Positions 18,144 through 26,097 of a stretch of DNA of 64,000 nt are shown piece after piece. The notes below the pieces were generated by a model that worked only from the letters and a program-made list of their open reading frames with translations, was not told the origin of the DNA and made no database searches. The stretch's first letter is position 1; each line of letters begins with the position of its first letter. Source of the stretch: SXXZ01 sp041177965 (GTDB taxonomy: Bacteria; Verrucomicrobiota; Verrucomicrobiia; Limisphaerales; UBA9464); contig JBEGWF010000012.1 in assembly GCA_041177965.1 (NCBI GenBank), positions 1 to 64,000 of the forward strand. Direction: 5' to 3'. The position numbers and the translations under genes were made by a program.

Positions 18144-19403
18144 CTACCGGGCGGGATCGCTGGTGGCGAGGGCCGAGGCGAGGTCGCCGACCAGTTCGCA
18201 TCGGCTGGCCAGATGCCGGGTGCGGTAGACGACGGCACCCCCGGCATCACGTTCGACGCGGTGGCTGTAGCGGGCACCCAGTTCGAGGGCCCGCTTGAGC
18301 TGCTTGTCGCCCTTGGCCGGGGTCAGGCTGTAATCGACGAGGCGACCGGCCTCCCGGAGCCTCTGGACCAATGCGAGCGACTCGGGGCGCAACGACTCGT
18401 CCTCGATGATCACCACCGAATCGAGGCCGGAGTCAGACGCCGGCAGCTTGCCCCGCGCCTTCAGCAACTCGAGCAGGACGACATCACCCATGCCGAAGCC
18501 CAGCGCGGGGATGTCCACCCTGCCCCGGCTCAGCAACGCGACCAACTGGTCGTAGCGCCCTCCCCCGGCGATGGCCCGGAACTCGCCCTTCCGGTCGAAC
18601 GCCTCGAAGACGATGCCCGTGTAGTAGGCGAGTCCGCGGATCACGTTGTAGTCGATGGCCACGTAATCGCGGAGCCCGCGGGCGGCGAGGTTGTCGAGCA
18701 CGGCCCGGAGCTCGGGGGTGGGCTCGCCCGCCCGGATGAACTCCTGGACGTCGGCCATGGCGATGCCCAGCGCGGCGAGCTTCTCGGCCGTCACCTCCGG
18801 CTTTTCGCGCTCGATCTTGTCGATCACCTGGTAGAACTCGTAGGCCTTGGCCGGGTCCCCCCCGCGGGATTCGTGGAACCGCTGCCACGCCTGGCGGCTG
18901 CTGAGACGGATCACGAAATCGCTCGAGTCGAGGCCGAGGCGGCGCAGCACGTCGATGAGCAGCGCGACGATCTCGGCGTCGGCGGAGACGTCCGGCTCGC
19001 CGAAGATGTCGCAGTTGAGCTGGAAGTGCTCCCGCAGACGCCCCTTCTGCTGCTTCTCATAGCGGAAGAGCTGGGGGAGCGAGAACCACTTGATGGGCTT
19101 CTTGTAGGCGCGCTCCGAGGCGGCGATCATGCGGGCCACCGTGGGGGTCATCTCCGGTCGCATCGCCACGGCACGGTCGCCCTTGTCCACGAAGTTGAAG
19201 AGCTGCCCCACGATCTCGGCACCGGATTTTGCGGTGTACAGTTCGAGGGGTTCGAGCGGAGGACCGTCGTATTCCCGGAAACCGTAGGCACGGGCGGTGT
19301 GCCGCCAGGCGGCGAACAGGTGGTTGCGGGCGTCGCAGGACCACGCGTCCTTCAGCGGCAGCGGCTCGGGATAGAACTCTCGGAAACCGGGGAGGCATTC
19401 CAT
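18144..19403 (-). CDS. hisS: histidine-tRNA ligase
   Basis: A class II aminoacyl-tRNA synthetase charging tRNA-His, 419 residues from the ATG at 19403. Motif 2 is seen in QLFRYEKQQKGRLREHFQLN. The histidine-specific segments GLAYYTGIVFEAF and the motif 3 block GEFRAIAGGGRYDQLV are present, together with AMRPEMTPTVAR and the FGMGDVVLLELL region. A C-terminal anticodon-binding domain follows (VVIIEDESL to the end). Its sequence style, with PGFREFYPEPLPLKDAW at the N-terminus, is closer to the eukaryote/archaea-like HisS branch than to E. coli HisS. The longer in-frame start at 19475 adds 24 residues that fit no family feature. It is divergent from ilvB. Confidence 0.95.
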   Translation of the reverse strand: MECLPGFREFYPEPLPLKDAWSCDARNHLFAAWRHTARAYGFREYDGPPLEPLELYTAKSGAEIVGQLFNFVDKGDRAVAMRPEMTPTVARMIAASERAYKKPIKWFSLPQLFRYEKQQKGRLREHFQLNCDIFGEPDVSADAEIVALLIDVLRRLGLDSSDFVIRLSSRQAWQRFHESRGGDPAKAYEFYQVIDKIEREKPEVTAEKLAALGIAMADVQEFIRAGEPTPELRAVLDNLAARGLRDYVAIDYNVIRGLAYYTGIVFEAFDRKGEFRAIAGGGRYDQLVALLSRGRVDIPALGFGMGDVVLLELLKARGKLPASDSGLDSVVIIEDESLRPESLALVQRLREAGRLVDYSLTPAKGDKQLKRALELGARYSHRVERDAGGAVVYRTRHLASRCELVGDLASALATSDPAR

Positions 19404-19719
19404 GGGAGCGCGATTGAAGCCCCTGCCCCACGGCGGGGCAAGGCGCGGGTTGGCCCCGGATGCGGACATGCGCACAAACGCGGACCGAGGCTTGACCGGA
19501 CCCCCGGATTCAGGTCATTTTTGCTGCGCATCGTGAACAACGCAGTCCAGACAGTACCCGTATCGGTAGGCGGCCCGGAGGCCGCCGGGGGTGCTTGTCG
19601 CTACGCTTGATGCAGCTTTCACAAGAACCCACGGCCGGCGACGGTCGTGGGTTTTTTGTTCCGAACAGGGAAATCCACGACCACCGGCCAAGAACCCAGG
19701 AAACCCCAGGAAACAACAC
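19404..19719 (+). promoter_or_regulatory. hisS-ilvB intergenic region with structured ilvB leader
   Basis: A 316-bp divergent region with no gene of clear standing. A TTGACC at 19492 could be a -35 for ilvB but lacks a convincing -10. A tight hairpin (GGCGGCC, loop CGGA, GGCCGCC) lies at 19569-19586. An intrinsic terminator lies at 19626-19660, still 60 bp before the ilvB start. A 37-codon open frame begins at ATG 19610, runs through the terminator and ends with its TGA overlapping the ilvB ATG. It has no evident ribosome binding site and no run of Ile, Leu or Val codons. The layout suggests conditional early termination of ilvB mRNA, but the signal is unknown. Confidence 0.45.
19626..19660 (+). 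terminator. putative attenuator terminator in the ilvB leader
   Basis: A 12-bp stem (AACCCACGGCCG paired to CGGTCGTGGGTT with one G-T pair), loop GCGA, followed by TTTTGTT. It points toward ilvB and is 60 bp upstream of its ATG, where no upstream plus-strand gene needs terminating. On the minus strand no T tract follows. Confidence 0.65.
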
Positions 19720-21591
19720 ATGAGCACGGCCACCCCGACGCAGAGCACCCAGACCCCAGCCAACAAGGACATCGGACCCCTGATGTTCGGACGCGACATC
19801 TTCGTCGAGGCGCTGGAGCGCGAGGGCTGCGAGGTCATCTTCGCCTACCCCGGCGGAGCGAGCATGGAGATCCACCAGTCGCTCACGAAGTCGAAGATCC
19901 GCACCATCCTCCCCCGCCACGAGCAGGGCGGCAGCTTCGCCGCCGAGGGCTATGCGCGTGCCACCGGCAAGGCCGGCGTGTGCATGGCGACCAGCGGTCC
20001 CGGCGCGACCAACCTCGTGACCGCCATCGCCGACGCCTACATGGACTCGTGCCCGCTCATCGCGATCACCGGTCAGGTGGCCCAGTCGATGATCGGCCGC
20101 GGTGCCTTCCAGGAGACCGACATGATCGGCGTGACCCTGCCCATCGTGAAGCACTCCTACCTGGTCACCGACATCAACGACATCCCGCGGATCGTCAAGG
20201 AGGCCTTCTACATCGCCCAGAGCGGCCGCCCGGGGCCCGTGGTCATCGACTTCCCGAAGAACGTCCAGCAGCAGAAGGCCCGGCCGGTGTGGCCGACGCT
20301 CGACGAGGTGAAGGCCCGGCTCCGGGGCTACACCGACCGGGTGATCGCCGACGACCTGGCCCTCCACGAGATCATCGGCCTCATCGAGAAGTCCGAGCGC
20401 CCGGTCATCTACAGCGGCGGCGGCATCATCACCTCCGGCGCCTCGGCCGAGTTGCTGCAGTTCGCGGAGTCCACGCAGATCCCCCTCACCACCACGTTGA
20501 TGGGCATCGGCGGATTTCCCGAGGAGCACCCCCTCTCCCTGCGCTGGCTCGGCATGCACGGCGCGGCCTTCGCCAACTGGGCGGTCAACGGTGAATACGA
20601 GCGCCGGAAGGATCCCTCCGAGCCGATGGTGAAGCTCAAGGACGGCTGTGACCTGCTGCTCGCCTTCGGCGTGCGCTTCGACGACCGGGTGACCGGCGCG
20701 TTCAGCGAGTTCGCCAAGGGCGCGACGATCGTCCACCTCGACATCGACGCCTCCGAGCACCACAAGAACAAGCGGGCCAACCTGGCGATCCAGGGCGACC
20801 TGAAGGACGCGCTGCACCGCATCAACGCGCTCATCACCCAGCGCAAGGGCATCCGCAAGACCTACCCGGCCTGGCACGCCCAGATCGCCGAGTGGAAGGC
20901 CAAGGCCCCGTTCCGCTACACGACCGAGGGCCAGATCATCGACTCGGCGCACATCAAGCCGTTCCACAAGGAGGGCGAGGAGTACATCCTGCCCCAGATG
21001 GTGCTCGAGGAGTTGTGGCGGCTGACGAAGGGCGAGGCGATCATCACCACCGGCGTCGGCCAACATCAGATGTGGGCCGGCCAGTGGTACAAGTACAAGT
21101 TCGCCCGGCAGTTCATCACCAGCGCCGGCCTGGGTTCCATGGGCTACGGTTTCCCGGCGGCCCTGGGCGCCAAGGTGGCCCATCCCGACAAGCAGGTGGT
21201 CGACATCGACGGCGACGGATCCTTCCTGATGAACATCCAGGAACTGGCCACGGCGAACGTCGAGAAGATCGCCGCCAAGGCCATCGTGTTGAACAACCAG
21301 CACCTGGGCATGGTGGTGCAGTGGGAGGACAACTTCTTCGACGGCAACCGCGGCCACACCTACCTCGGCAACCCGGAAAACCGCTCCGGCATCTACCCCG
21401 ACTACGTGAAGGTCTGCACGAGCTTCGGCGTCCCCTGCGAACGCGTGGTCTACCGGAAGGACCTCCGGGCCGCCCTCGAGCGGATGTTGGCCTCCGAGAC
21501 CGCCTACGTTCTCGACATCATCACCCCCTACACCGAGCACGTGCTGCCGTTCATCCCGGCCGGCCGCACGGTGGCCGACATGCGCTGGTGA
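19720..21591 (+). CDS. ilvB: acetolactate synthase large subunit
   Basis: A thiamine-diphosphate enzyme making acetolactate or acetohydroxybutyrate, the first common step of branched-chain amino acid synthesis. The protein of 623 residues has the N-terminal YPGGASMEIHQSL, the catalytic Glu at residue 68 in LPRHEQGGSFAAEG, the FAD/central domain, and a C-terminal ThDP-binding motif (DGDGSFLMNIQELATANVEK then NNQHLGMVVQW). It is slightly longer than the usual 560-600 residues. The ATG at 19720 follows an AGGAAA sequence, one of the few visible ribosome binding sites. No ilvN regulatory subunit follows; a strong terminator does. ilvE lies 25 kb away. Confidence 0.96.
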   Translation: MSTATPTQSTQTPANKDIGPLMFGRDIFVEALEREGCEVIFAYPGGASMEIHQSLTKSKIRTILPRHEQGGSFAAEGYARATGKAGVCMATSGPGATNLVTAIADAYMDSCPLIAITGQVAQSMIGRGAFQETDMIGVTLPIVKHSYLVTDINDIPRIVKEAFYIAQSGRPGPVVIDFPKNVQQQKARPVWPTLDEVKARLRGYTDRVIADDLALHEIIGLIEKSERPVIYSGGGIITSGASAELLQFAESTQIPLTTTLMGIGGFPEEHPLSLRWLGMHGAAFANWAVNGEYERRKDPSEPMVKLKDGCDLLLAFGVRFDDRVTGAFSEFAKGATIVHLDIDASEHHKNKRANLAIQGDLKDALHRINALITQRKGIRKTYPAWHAQIAEWKAKAPFRYTTEGQIIDSAHIKPFHKEGEEYILPQMVLEELWRLTKGEAIITTGVGQHQMWAGQWYKYKFARQFITSAGLGSMGYGFPAALGAKVAHPDKQVVDIDGDGSFLMNIQELATANVEKIAAKAIVLNNQHLGMVVQWEDNFFDGNRGHTYLGNPENRSGIYPDYVKVCTSFGVPCERVVYRKDLRAALERMLASETAYVLDIITPYTEHVLPFIPAGRTVADMRW

Positions 21592-21636
21592 GTCCGGCGG
21601 GCATGCCCGCCTGCGTCTTTGCGAAGACCGCTGACG

Positions 21637-21674
21637 AAAAGACCGGAATCCCCGAGTGGGGTTCCGGTCTTTTC
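21637..21674 (+). terminator. strong intrinsic terminator after ilvB
   Basis: A near-perfect 16-bp stem beginning AAAAGACCGGAA, loop GAGT, closing TTCCGGTCTTTT and followed by CC. The A run before and T run after make it work in either direction. It isolates ilvB from the secretion operon. Confidence 0.85.
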
Positions 21675-21825
21675 CATTCCAGCCCCGATCGGTTCCCGCG
21701 GGGATCCCGGGTGCGTTTTCGCCCCCTTCCCCAGGAGCGCCGCCCATCGAACGGGGGCGAAATTGGGTTGAATTGTCTCTCGTCGCGAACCGTCGGTGTT
21801 TGTTAGGCTTCAGGCCTTCAAGCGC

Positions 21826-22377
21826 ATGAGACTCTCGCTCCCATCCTCCGCACGACGCGTCCGCAACGCCGCGGGCTTCACGCTCATCGAAATCCTGCTG
21901 GTCATCGTGATCATCCTGCTCCTGGCCGGGGCCCTGGTGGTCTTCGTCCTTCCCCAACAGGAGGGGGCTGAAAAGAACACGACCCGGTTGCTGCTGAACA
22001 ACGTCTCCAGCGCGCTCGACACCTACCGCCTGAACCTCGGCCACTACCCGACCGAGCAGGAGGGCGGCCTCAACGCCCTGCTCACCAAGCCCACCTTCGA
22101 GAACGAACGGCAGGGCGAGAAGTGGCAGGGTCCCTACCTGAAGCCCGGCACCCGCCTGGACGACCCTTGGGGATTCCCGATCCGCTATGAGGTGGTCGAT
22201 CGCAGCCAGGGTTCCGACGGCGCGAAGTCGGCCCTGCCCTACAAGCTCTTCTCCGTCGGGCCCGACGGTCAACCCGACAACGACGACGACATCAAGATGT
22301 CCACCGAATCCGACACCTCGGGTGCCGGTGGCGGTGCCGGTACCGGCGGCGGCACCACGGGCGGCTCCGCCAATTGA
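21826..22377 (+). CDS. gspG: type II secretion major pseudopilin GspG
   Basis: The main subunit of the periplasmic pseudopilus, 183 residues. The short basic leader ends in the prepilin-peptidase site AAG-FTLIEILLVIVIILLLAG; the Glu at +5 is present. The C-terminal GspG domain has the NLGHYPTEQEGGLNALLTKP and GPYLKPGTRLDDPWGFPIRY segments and the calcium-site-like FSVGPDGQPDNDDDIK, all typical of true GspG. A Gly/Thr-rich tail of about 20 residues is extra. It is first of an operon of closely spaced genes (gspG to the secretin and a lipoprotein). The ATG at 21826 was chosen over 21796 because it gives a normal leader length. Confidence 0.95.
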   Translation: MRLSLPSSARRVRNAAGFTLIEILLVIVIILLLAGALVVFVLPQQEGAEKNTTRLLLNNVSSALDTYRLNLGHYPTEQEGGLNALLTKPTFENERQGEKWQGPYLKPGTRLDDPWGFPIRYEVVDRSQGSDGAKSALPYKLFSVGPDGQPDNDDDIKMSTESDTSGAGGGAGTGGGTTGGSAN

Positions 22378-22384
22378 GCGCATC

Positions 22385-23293
22385 ATGACGCCGATCACCC
22401 GCCTCACCGGATCCCGTCGAGACGGCTTCACGTTGGTGGAGCTCCTCCTCGCGGTGACCCTGCTGGCGGGATTGATGGCCGCGGCCGTCTTCGGGTTCTC
22501 CGCCCTCCACCGGAACGCCCAGCTCAACGAAGGGGTGGAACGGGTCGAAACGGCCATGCGTTTCGCCCGGGCACACGCGGCCAACACCGGTCGCAAGGTC
22601 CAGGTGGTGGTGACCACCACCGAAGCCGGAACCGCCACGACGACGTCGGGATCCAGTGGGAGTGATTCGGTCGACGGATACGGGGTGCCCCCTTCGCTGA
22701 GCATCCTCTGGGAGGCCGACCCGACCCGCGCTCCCGGGGTCTTCGAGGCGATCCCGAGCCTCTCCGCCGACATGGCCGACGTGGGGGATCTGATCGAGAT
22801 CCGATCCATCGACCGGGATTCCGGGAAGGATGCCTCGGGAATCTCGAACCCGGGAGCGAACCCTTCCTCGATCGCCTCGTCGACCGGCCCCGCGATGTCC
22901 ATGCCCGGGGCCGAAATCGGCGCTGAAACCGAGGGCCAATACGAGTCGGAATCCGCCGCGCTCACCACCCGCGAACCGTCCGCCTCGGCCGGCCGCGACC
23001 TGCCGCCCGGCGAGGCGACCATCACCTTCTATCCCGACGGTTCCTGCGACGGGGCGACCCTGGTGCTGGCCTCGCGGGACATCGACGACTCGCGCGAAGT
23101 CGCCGTGCACCTCGAGAGCGTCACGGGCACCACCCGTCGACAATGGCGCGAACCCGCAGGCTCCGCTGGCGGCGAAGCGATGCCGTCCACGACCGGTCCC
23201 GAGTCCTCGAAAGGGACGGACAACCTCGCCCTGCGATCGACCTCCCCGAGGGCGTCGGCACCCCCGGCGGTCTCGCAGAAATCCCGGCGCTGA
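22385..23293 (+). CDS. gspH: type II secretion pseudopilin GspH-like, with long insertion
   Basis: A minor pseudopilin with the class III leader RRDG-FTLVELLLAVTLLAGLM, 302 residues. The family is normally 150-200 residues. The extra length comes from Ser/Thr/Gly- and acid-rich stretches: one near residues 78-98 (TTTEAGTATTTSGSSGSDS), a longer one about 140-200, and a Ser/Pro-rich C-terminus. The core beta-domain strands remain (KVQVVVTTT, ATITFYPDGSCDGATLVLAS). The terminal segment ITFYPDGS-DGATLVL is characteristic of GspH. It starts 7 bp after gspG. Confidence 0.85.
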   Translation: MTPITRLTGSRRDGFTLVELLLAVTLLAGLMAAAVFGFSALHRNAQLNEGVERVETAMRFARAHAANTGRKVQVVVTTTEAGTATTTSGSSGSDSVDGYGVPPSLSILWEADPTRAPGVFEAIPSLSADMADVGDLIEIRSIDRDSGKDASGISNPGANPSSIASSTGPAMSMPGAEIGAETEGQYESESAALTTREPSASAGRDLPPGEATITFYPDGSCDGATLVLASRDIDDSREVAVHLESVTGTTRRQWREPAGSAGGEAMPSTTGPESSKGTDNLALRSTSPRASAPPAVSQKSRR

Positions 23294-23338
23294 ACTCCCC
23301 GAACGGGGCTTCCGCAGCACCGAATTCCCATCCCTGCG

Positions 23339-23773
23339 ATGCTGAACCGGCCTCCCATCCGATCCGGGCGGCACCAGGGATCGGTCCTGCTGGAGGTGGT
23401 TCTCGCGCTGGTGCTCTTCGTGGCCGCGGCGGCCATCGTGGGCACTGCGCTCCAGGCGGCGATCGACAGCGAGGAACGACTCCGGTTGGGCGTGCATGCC
23501 GACAACCTCGCGGCCACGGTGGTCGCGGAACTGGAGGCGGGGCTCCGATCCCCCGCCGTGTCGGGTCCGGCCCCCTTCGAACCGCCGTTCACCAACTGGA
23601 CCTGGCAGATCATCCCACCGGCGGGCGATGCTCCGGGTTCGCCCCATGAGATCGTCGTCCGCCACCCGGACCCGGAGTTGGTGCGCCGACTCGCCCAGGT
23701 GATCGTGCCCCGTCCGGGCGCAGGGACCGTCCCGCAGGAGAATCCTTCCGAGGCATCCGTCGACGCACCATGA
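23339..23773 (+). CDS. gspI: type II secretion minor pseudopilin GspI-like
   Basis: A 144-residue protein with a pseudopilin leader, but an unusual cleavage context (RHQGSVLLEVVLALVLFVAA; Gly, then Ser instead of Phe, with Glu at +5). It has one N-terminal hydrophobic helix, then a short domain (ADNLAATVVAELEAGLR, FTNWTWQIIP). Small size, position between H and J and the LAATVVAE segment fit GspI, which helps form the pseudopilus tip with J and K. Its stop overlaps the gspJ start by 4 bp (ATGA), indicating coupled translation. Confidence 0.75.
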   Translation: MLNRPPIRSGRHQGSVLLEVVLALVLFVAAAAIVGTALQAAIDSEERLRLGVHADNLAATVVAELEAGLRSPAVSGPAPFEPPFTNWTWQIIPPAGDAPGSPHEIVVRHPDPELVRRLAQVIVPRPGAGTVPQENPSEASVDAP

Positions 23774-24564
23774 AGGTCTCCGGTCCCAGTGCCTCCAGGA
23801 CGAGGGGATTCACCCTCATCGAGGTCGTCCTCGCCATCGTCATCGCCGTCGGGTTGCTGACGGGGGTGCTCGTGTTCTATCGGCAGGCGGCGGTGCTCCG
23901 TGAGGAGATCCTGCGAAAGGCCGACCACCTTTCGGCCGTGCGCCTCGTGATGGACAGGATCAGCACCGAACTGCGCACCGCGCCGCCGGGCACCGGAGGG
24001 GCGCCGGTCGTCTCGGGCGACTCCCGATCCCTCCGGATGCTGCACACGACCGTGCCCTCGAGGACCCCATGGCGCGGAGGAACGCTCGGGCGATCCGGAT
24101 TCGGCGAGGCCGACTGGGTGGAGGTGTCGTATCGATGTTCGACCGACACCAACCAACCGGGACTCTTCCGCCAGGAGCGGATCCCCGCAGGCGGCGCCAC
24201 GGTCGCCACCAACCTGCCCACCGATCTCGAAACGGCGGGTGGCGTGGGCACCAACACCTTCAACGCTCCGATCGGAATCCCCCTTTCCGAGGCCATCCGG
24301 CACCTCGGATTCCGCTACTGGGATGGTTCCCGATGGCTGAACGCCTGGGACCGGGCCGAGCCGCCGACCGCCGTCGAGGTGTCGCTGGGGTTGGAGCCCC
24401 CCGACGAGGAGGAGGCCCTCGCCGACGACTCCGACACGGGCGCGCCGGAGGAGTACCCGTTCGAGGTGTTTCGCCGGGTGATCGCGCTCCCGACGGCTGC
24501 CACACCGTCCCCGACACCGATCCCCGACACCGGGATGCCGAGCGAGGAGGCACCAGCGCCATGA
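23770..24564 (+). CDS. gspJ: type II secretion minor pseudopilin GspJ-like
   Basis: A 264-residue minor pseudopilin. The leader site is SRTRG-FTLIEVVLAIVIAVGLL. It is followed by the helix and domain with ADHLSAVRLVMDRISTELRTAP, typical of GspJ (VMDRI-xELR), and by EVSYRC and FRYWDGSRWLNAWD near the C-terminus, a segment usual in J proteins. The C-terminal 50 residues are rich in Glu, Asp and Pro. It overlaps both neighbours by ATGA, so I, J and K are probably translated together. Confidence 0.85.
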   Translation: MKVSGPSASRTRGFTLIEVVLAIVIAVGLLTGVLVFYRQAAVLREEILRKADHLSAVRLVMDRISTELRTAPPGTGGAPVVSGDSRSLRMLHTTVPSRTPWRGGTLGRSGFGEADWVEVSYRCSTDTNQPGLFRQERIPAGGATVATNLPTDLETAGGVGTNTFNAPIGIPLSEAIRHLGFRYWDGSRWLNAWDRAEPPTAVEVSLGLEPPDEEEALADDSDTGAPEEYPFEVFRRVIALPTAATPSPTPIPDTGMPSEEAPAP

Positions 24565-26000
24565 GGGTCGGCAGGCGAACCTCCGCCGCACACTCCCGGG
24601 GCTTCGTCCTCGTGGGGGTGCTCATCGTGGTCATGCTCCTGTCGATGATCGCCCTGAGCCTGATGTTCCGCATGCGCTCGGAGGAGACCGCCGCGGCCAC
24701 CGGTTCCACCTCGGAACAGGGGTGGGCCGCGGCGATGAGCGGGGTCCGGGAGGCGATGCGGATGGCCGCCGACTTCAAGCCCGGGGACACGACCTGGATG
24801 GACGCCCCGGAGCGCTTCAAGGACCGGGTGCTGCACGACGACGGCACCGATGAGTGGCGGTGGACCCTCTACTCCGGGAACCCGGAGGGAGGCATCCGGT
24901 TCGGTCTCTCCGACGAGGCCTCGCGACTCAACCTGAATGCCGCGACCACCTCGATGGTGAGCCGCCTGCCCGGGATGAAGCCCTCCCTCACCGACGCGCT
25001 CCTCGACTTCATCGACGCCGACGACATGCCCCGACCGGAGGGTGCCGAACAGGAATACTACGATGCGCTGCCCCAGCCGTATCGGATCCACAACGGTCCG
25101 CTGGGCACCGTCGAGCAACTCCTCCTGGTGCGAGGATTCACGCCGGCGGTGGTGCTGGGCGAGGACGCCAACCGCAATTTCACCCTCGATTCCAACGAAG
25201 ACGACGGCGACGAACGGGAACCGCCGGACGATGCCGATGGGCGCCTGCAGCCGGGACTGCTGCCGCTCGTGACCGTCCATTCGATGGAACCGAACACCGA
25301 CCGGGACGGCAGACCGCGCTTCAACCTCAACACCCCGGGCGCGGCGCTCACCGACACCAACGGGCTGCCGGAGGCCTTCGTGGCGTTCGTCTCGGCGCTC
25401 GGGGCTTCCCAGAGCGTGGTGCTCGACCCGGCGGAACTCCTCGACGCCACGTTGACCTTGAAGGGCCGCGACGGAACGGAACGGGCGGTGCCCTCGGGCA
25501 TCGGGAAGGACTCTCTGGCGATGGTCCTCGACCGCTTCACCGGGATGGCTCAGGCCGACCTGGTGGGGCGCATCAACGTGAACACCGCCCCGGCCGTCGT
25601 CCTCCAGCTGGTGCCCGGGATCGACAACGCCCTCGCCGAGAGCATCCTTTCGGCGCGCCGCAACCTGCCCCCCGAGCGGCGCGCCTCCGTCGCCTGGATC
25701 CATGTCGAGAACCTCGTGGAGGCCGAGAAGTTCCGCGAGGTCGCGCCGTTCCTGACCACACGCAGCCTGCAGTTCCGTTTCCACGTGGTCGGATACGGGG
25801 CCCGTTCCGGGCGCTTCCGGGTGCTCGAGGCGGTCATCGATGCGTCCCGTCCGCCCGTGCGCCTGGTCTACCTCCGCGACCTGACCCGACTGGGCCTGCC
25901 CTTCCCGATCGCGCTCGAGGGCGAGGTCGGACAGCCTTCGGACCCCACGTCGGGGCCGGGCGGCCGCACTGGCGTTTCCGAGGGGCCGGACCGCCCCTGA
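24561..26000 (+). CDS. gspK: type II secretion minor pseudopilin GspK-like
   Basis: A 479-residue tip pseudopilin. The leader AHSRG-FVLVGVLIVVMLLSMIAL lacks Glu at +5, which is normal for GspK. Two helix-hairpin-helix-like segments typical of GspK are seen: RLNLNAATTSMVSRLPGM with LLDFIDADDMPRPEGAEQEYY, and RINVNTAPAVVLQLVPGID with AESILSARR. A calcium-binding-like acid-rich insertion (DANRNFTLDSNEDDGDE) follows the first. The protein is longer than the usual 300-330 residues because of a middle segment of about 120 residues. A 97-bp non-coding gap separates it from the next gene. Confidence 0.85.
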   Translation: MRVGRRTSAAHSRGFVLVGVLIVVMLLSMIALSLMFRMRSEETAAATGSTSEQGWAAAMSGVREAMRMAADFKPGDTTWMDAPERFKDRVLHDDGTDEWRWTLYSGNPEGGIRFGLSDEASRLNLNAATTSMVSRLPGMKPSLTDALLDFIDADDMPRPEGAEQEYYDALPQPYRIHNGPLGTVEQLLLVRGFTPAVVLGEDANRNFTLDSNEDDGDEREPPDDADGRLQPGLLPLVTVHSMEPNTDRDGRPRFNLNTPGAALTDTNGLPEAFVAFVSALGASQSVVLDPAELLDATLTLKGRDGTERAVPSGIGKDSLAMVLDRFTGMAQADLVGRINVNTAPAVVLQLVPGIDNALAESILSARRNLPPERRASVAWIHVENLVEAEKFREVAPFLTTRSLQFRFHVVGYGARSGRFRVLEAVIDASRPPVRLVYLRDLTRLGLPFPIALEGEVGQPSDPTSGPGGRTGVSEGPDRP

Positions 26001-26097
26001 AAAACAGGTGAAATAACCGGCCGATGCCCAGCGTCGGGTGTTGGCGACCCACCCGAGGCTGTGGCAGTCTCGCAGTGATTCCTGGGCTTGAACCAAC

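Noticed and set aside
26001..26097. Possible sigma-54 (-24/-12) promoter TGGCAG...GCAG before the GspL-like gene
   Set aside because: The GG-to-GC spacing is about 9 bp instead of the required 12, and TTGC is missing.
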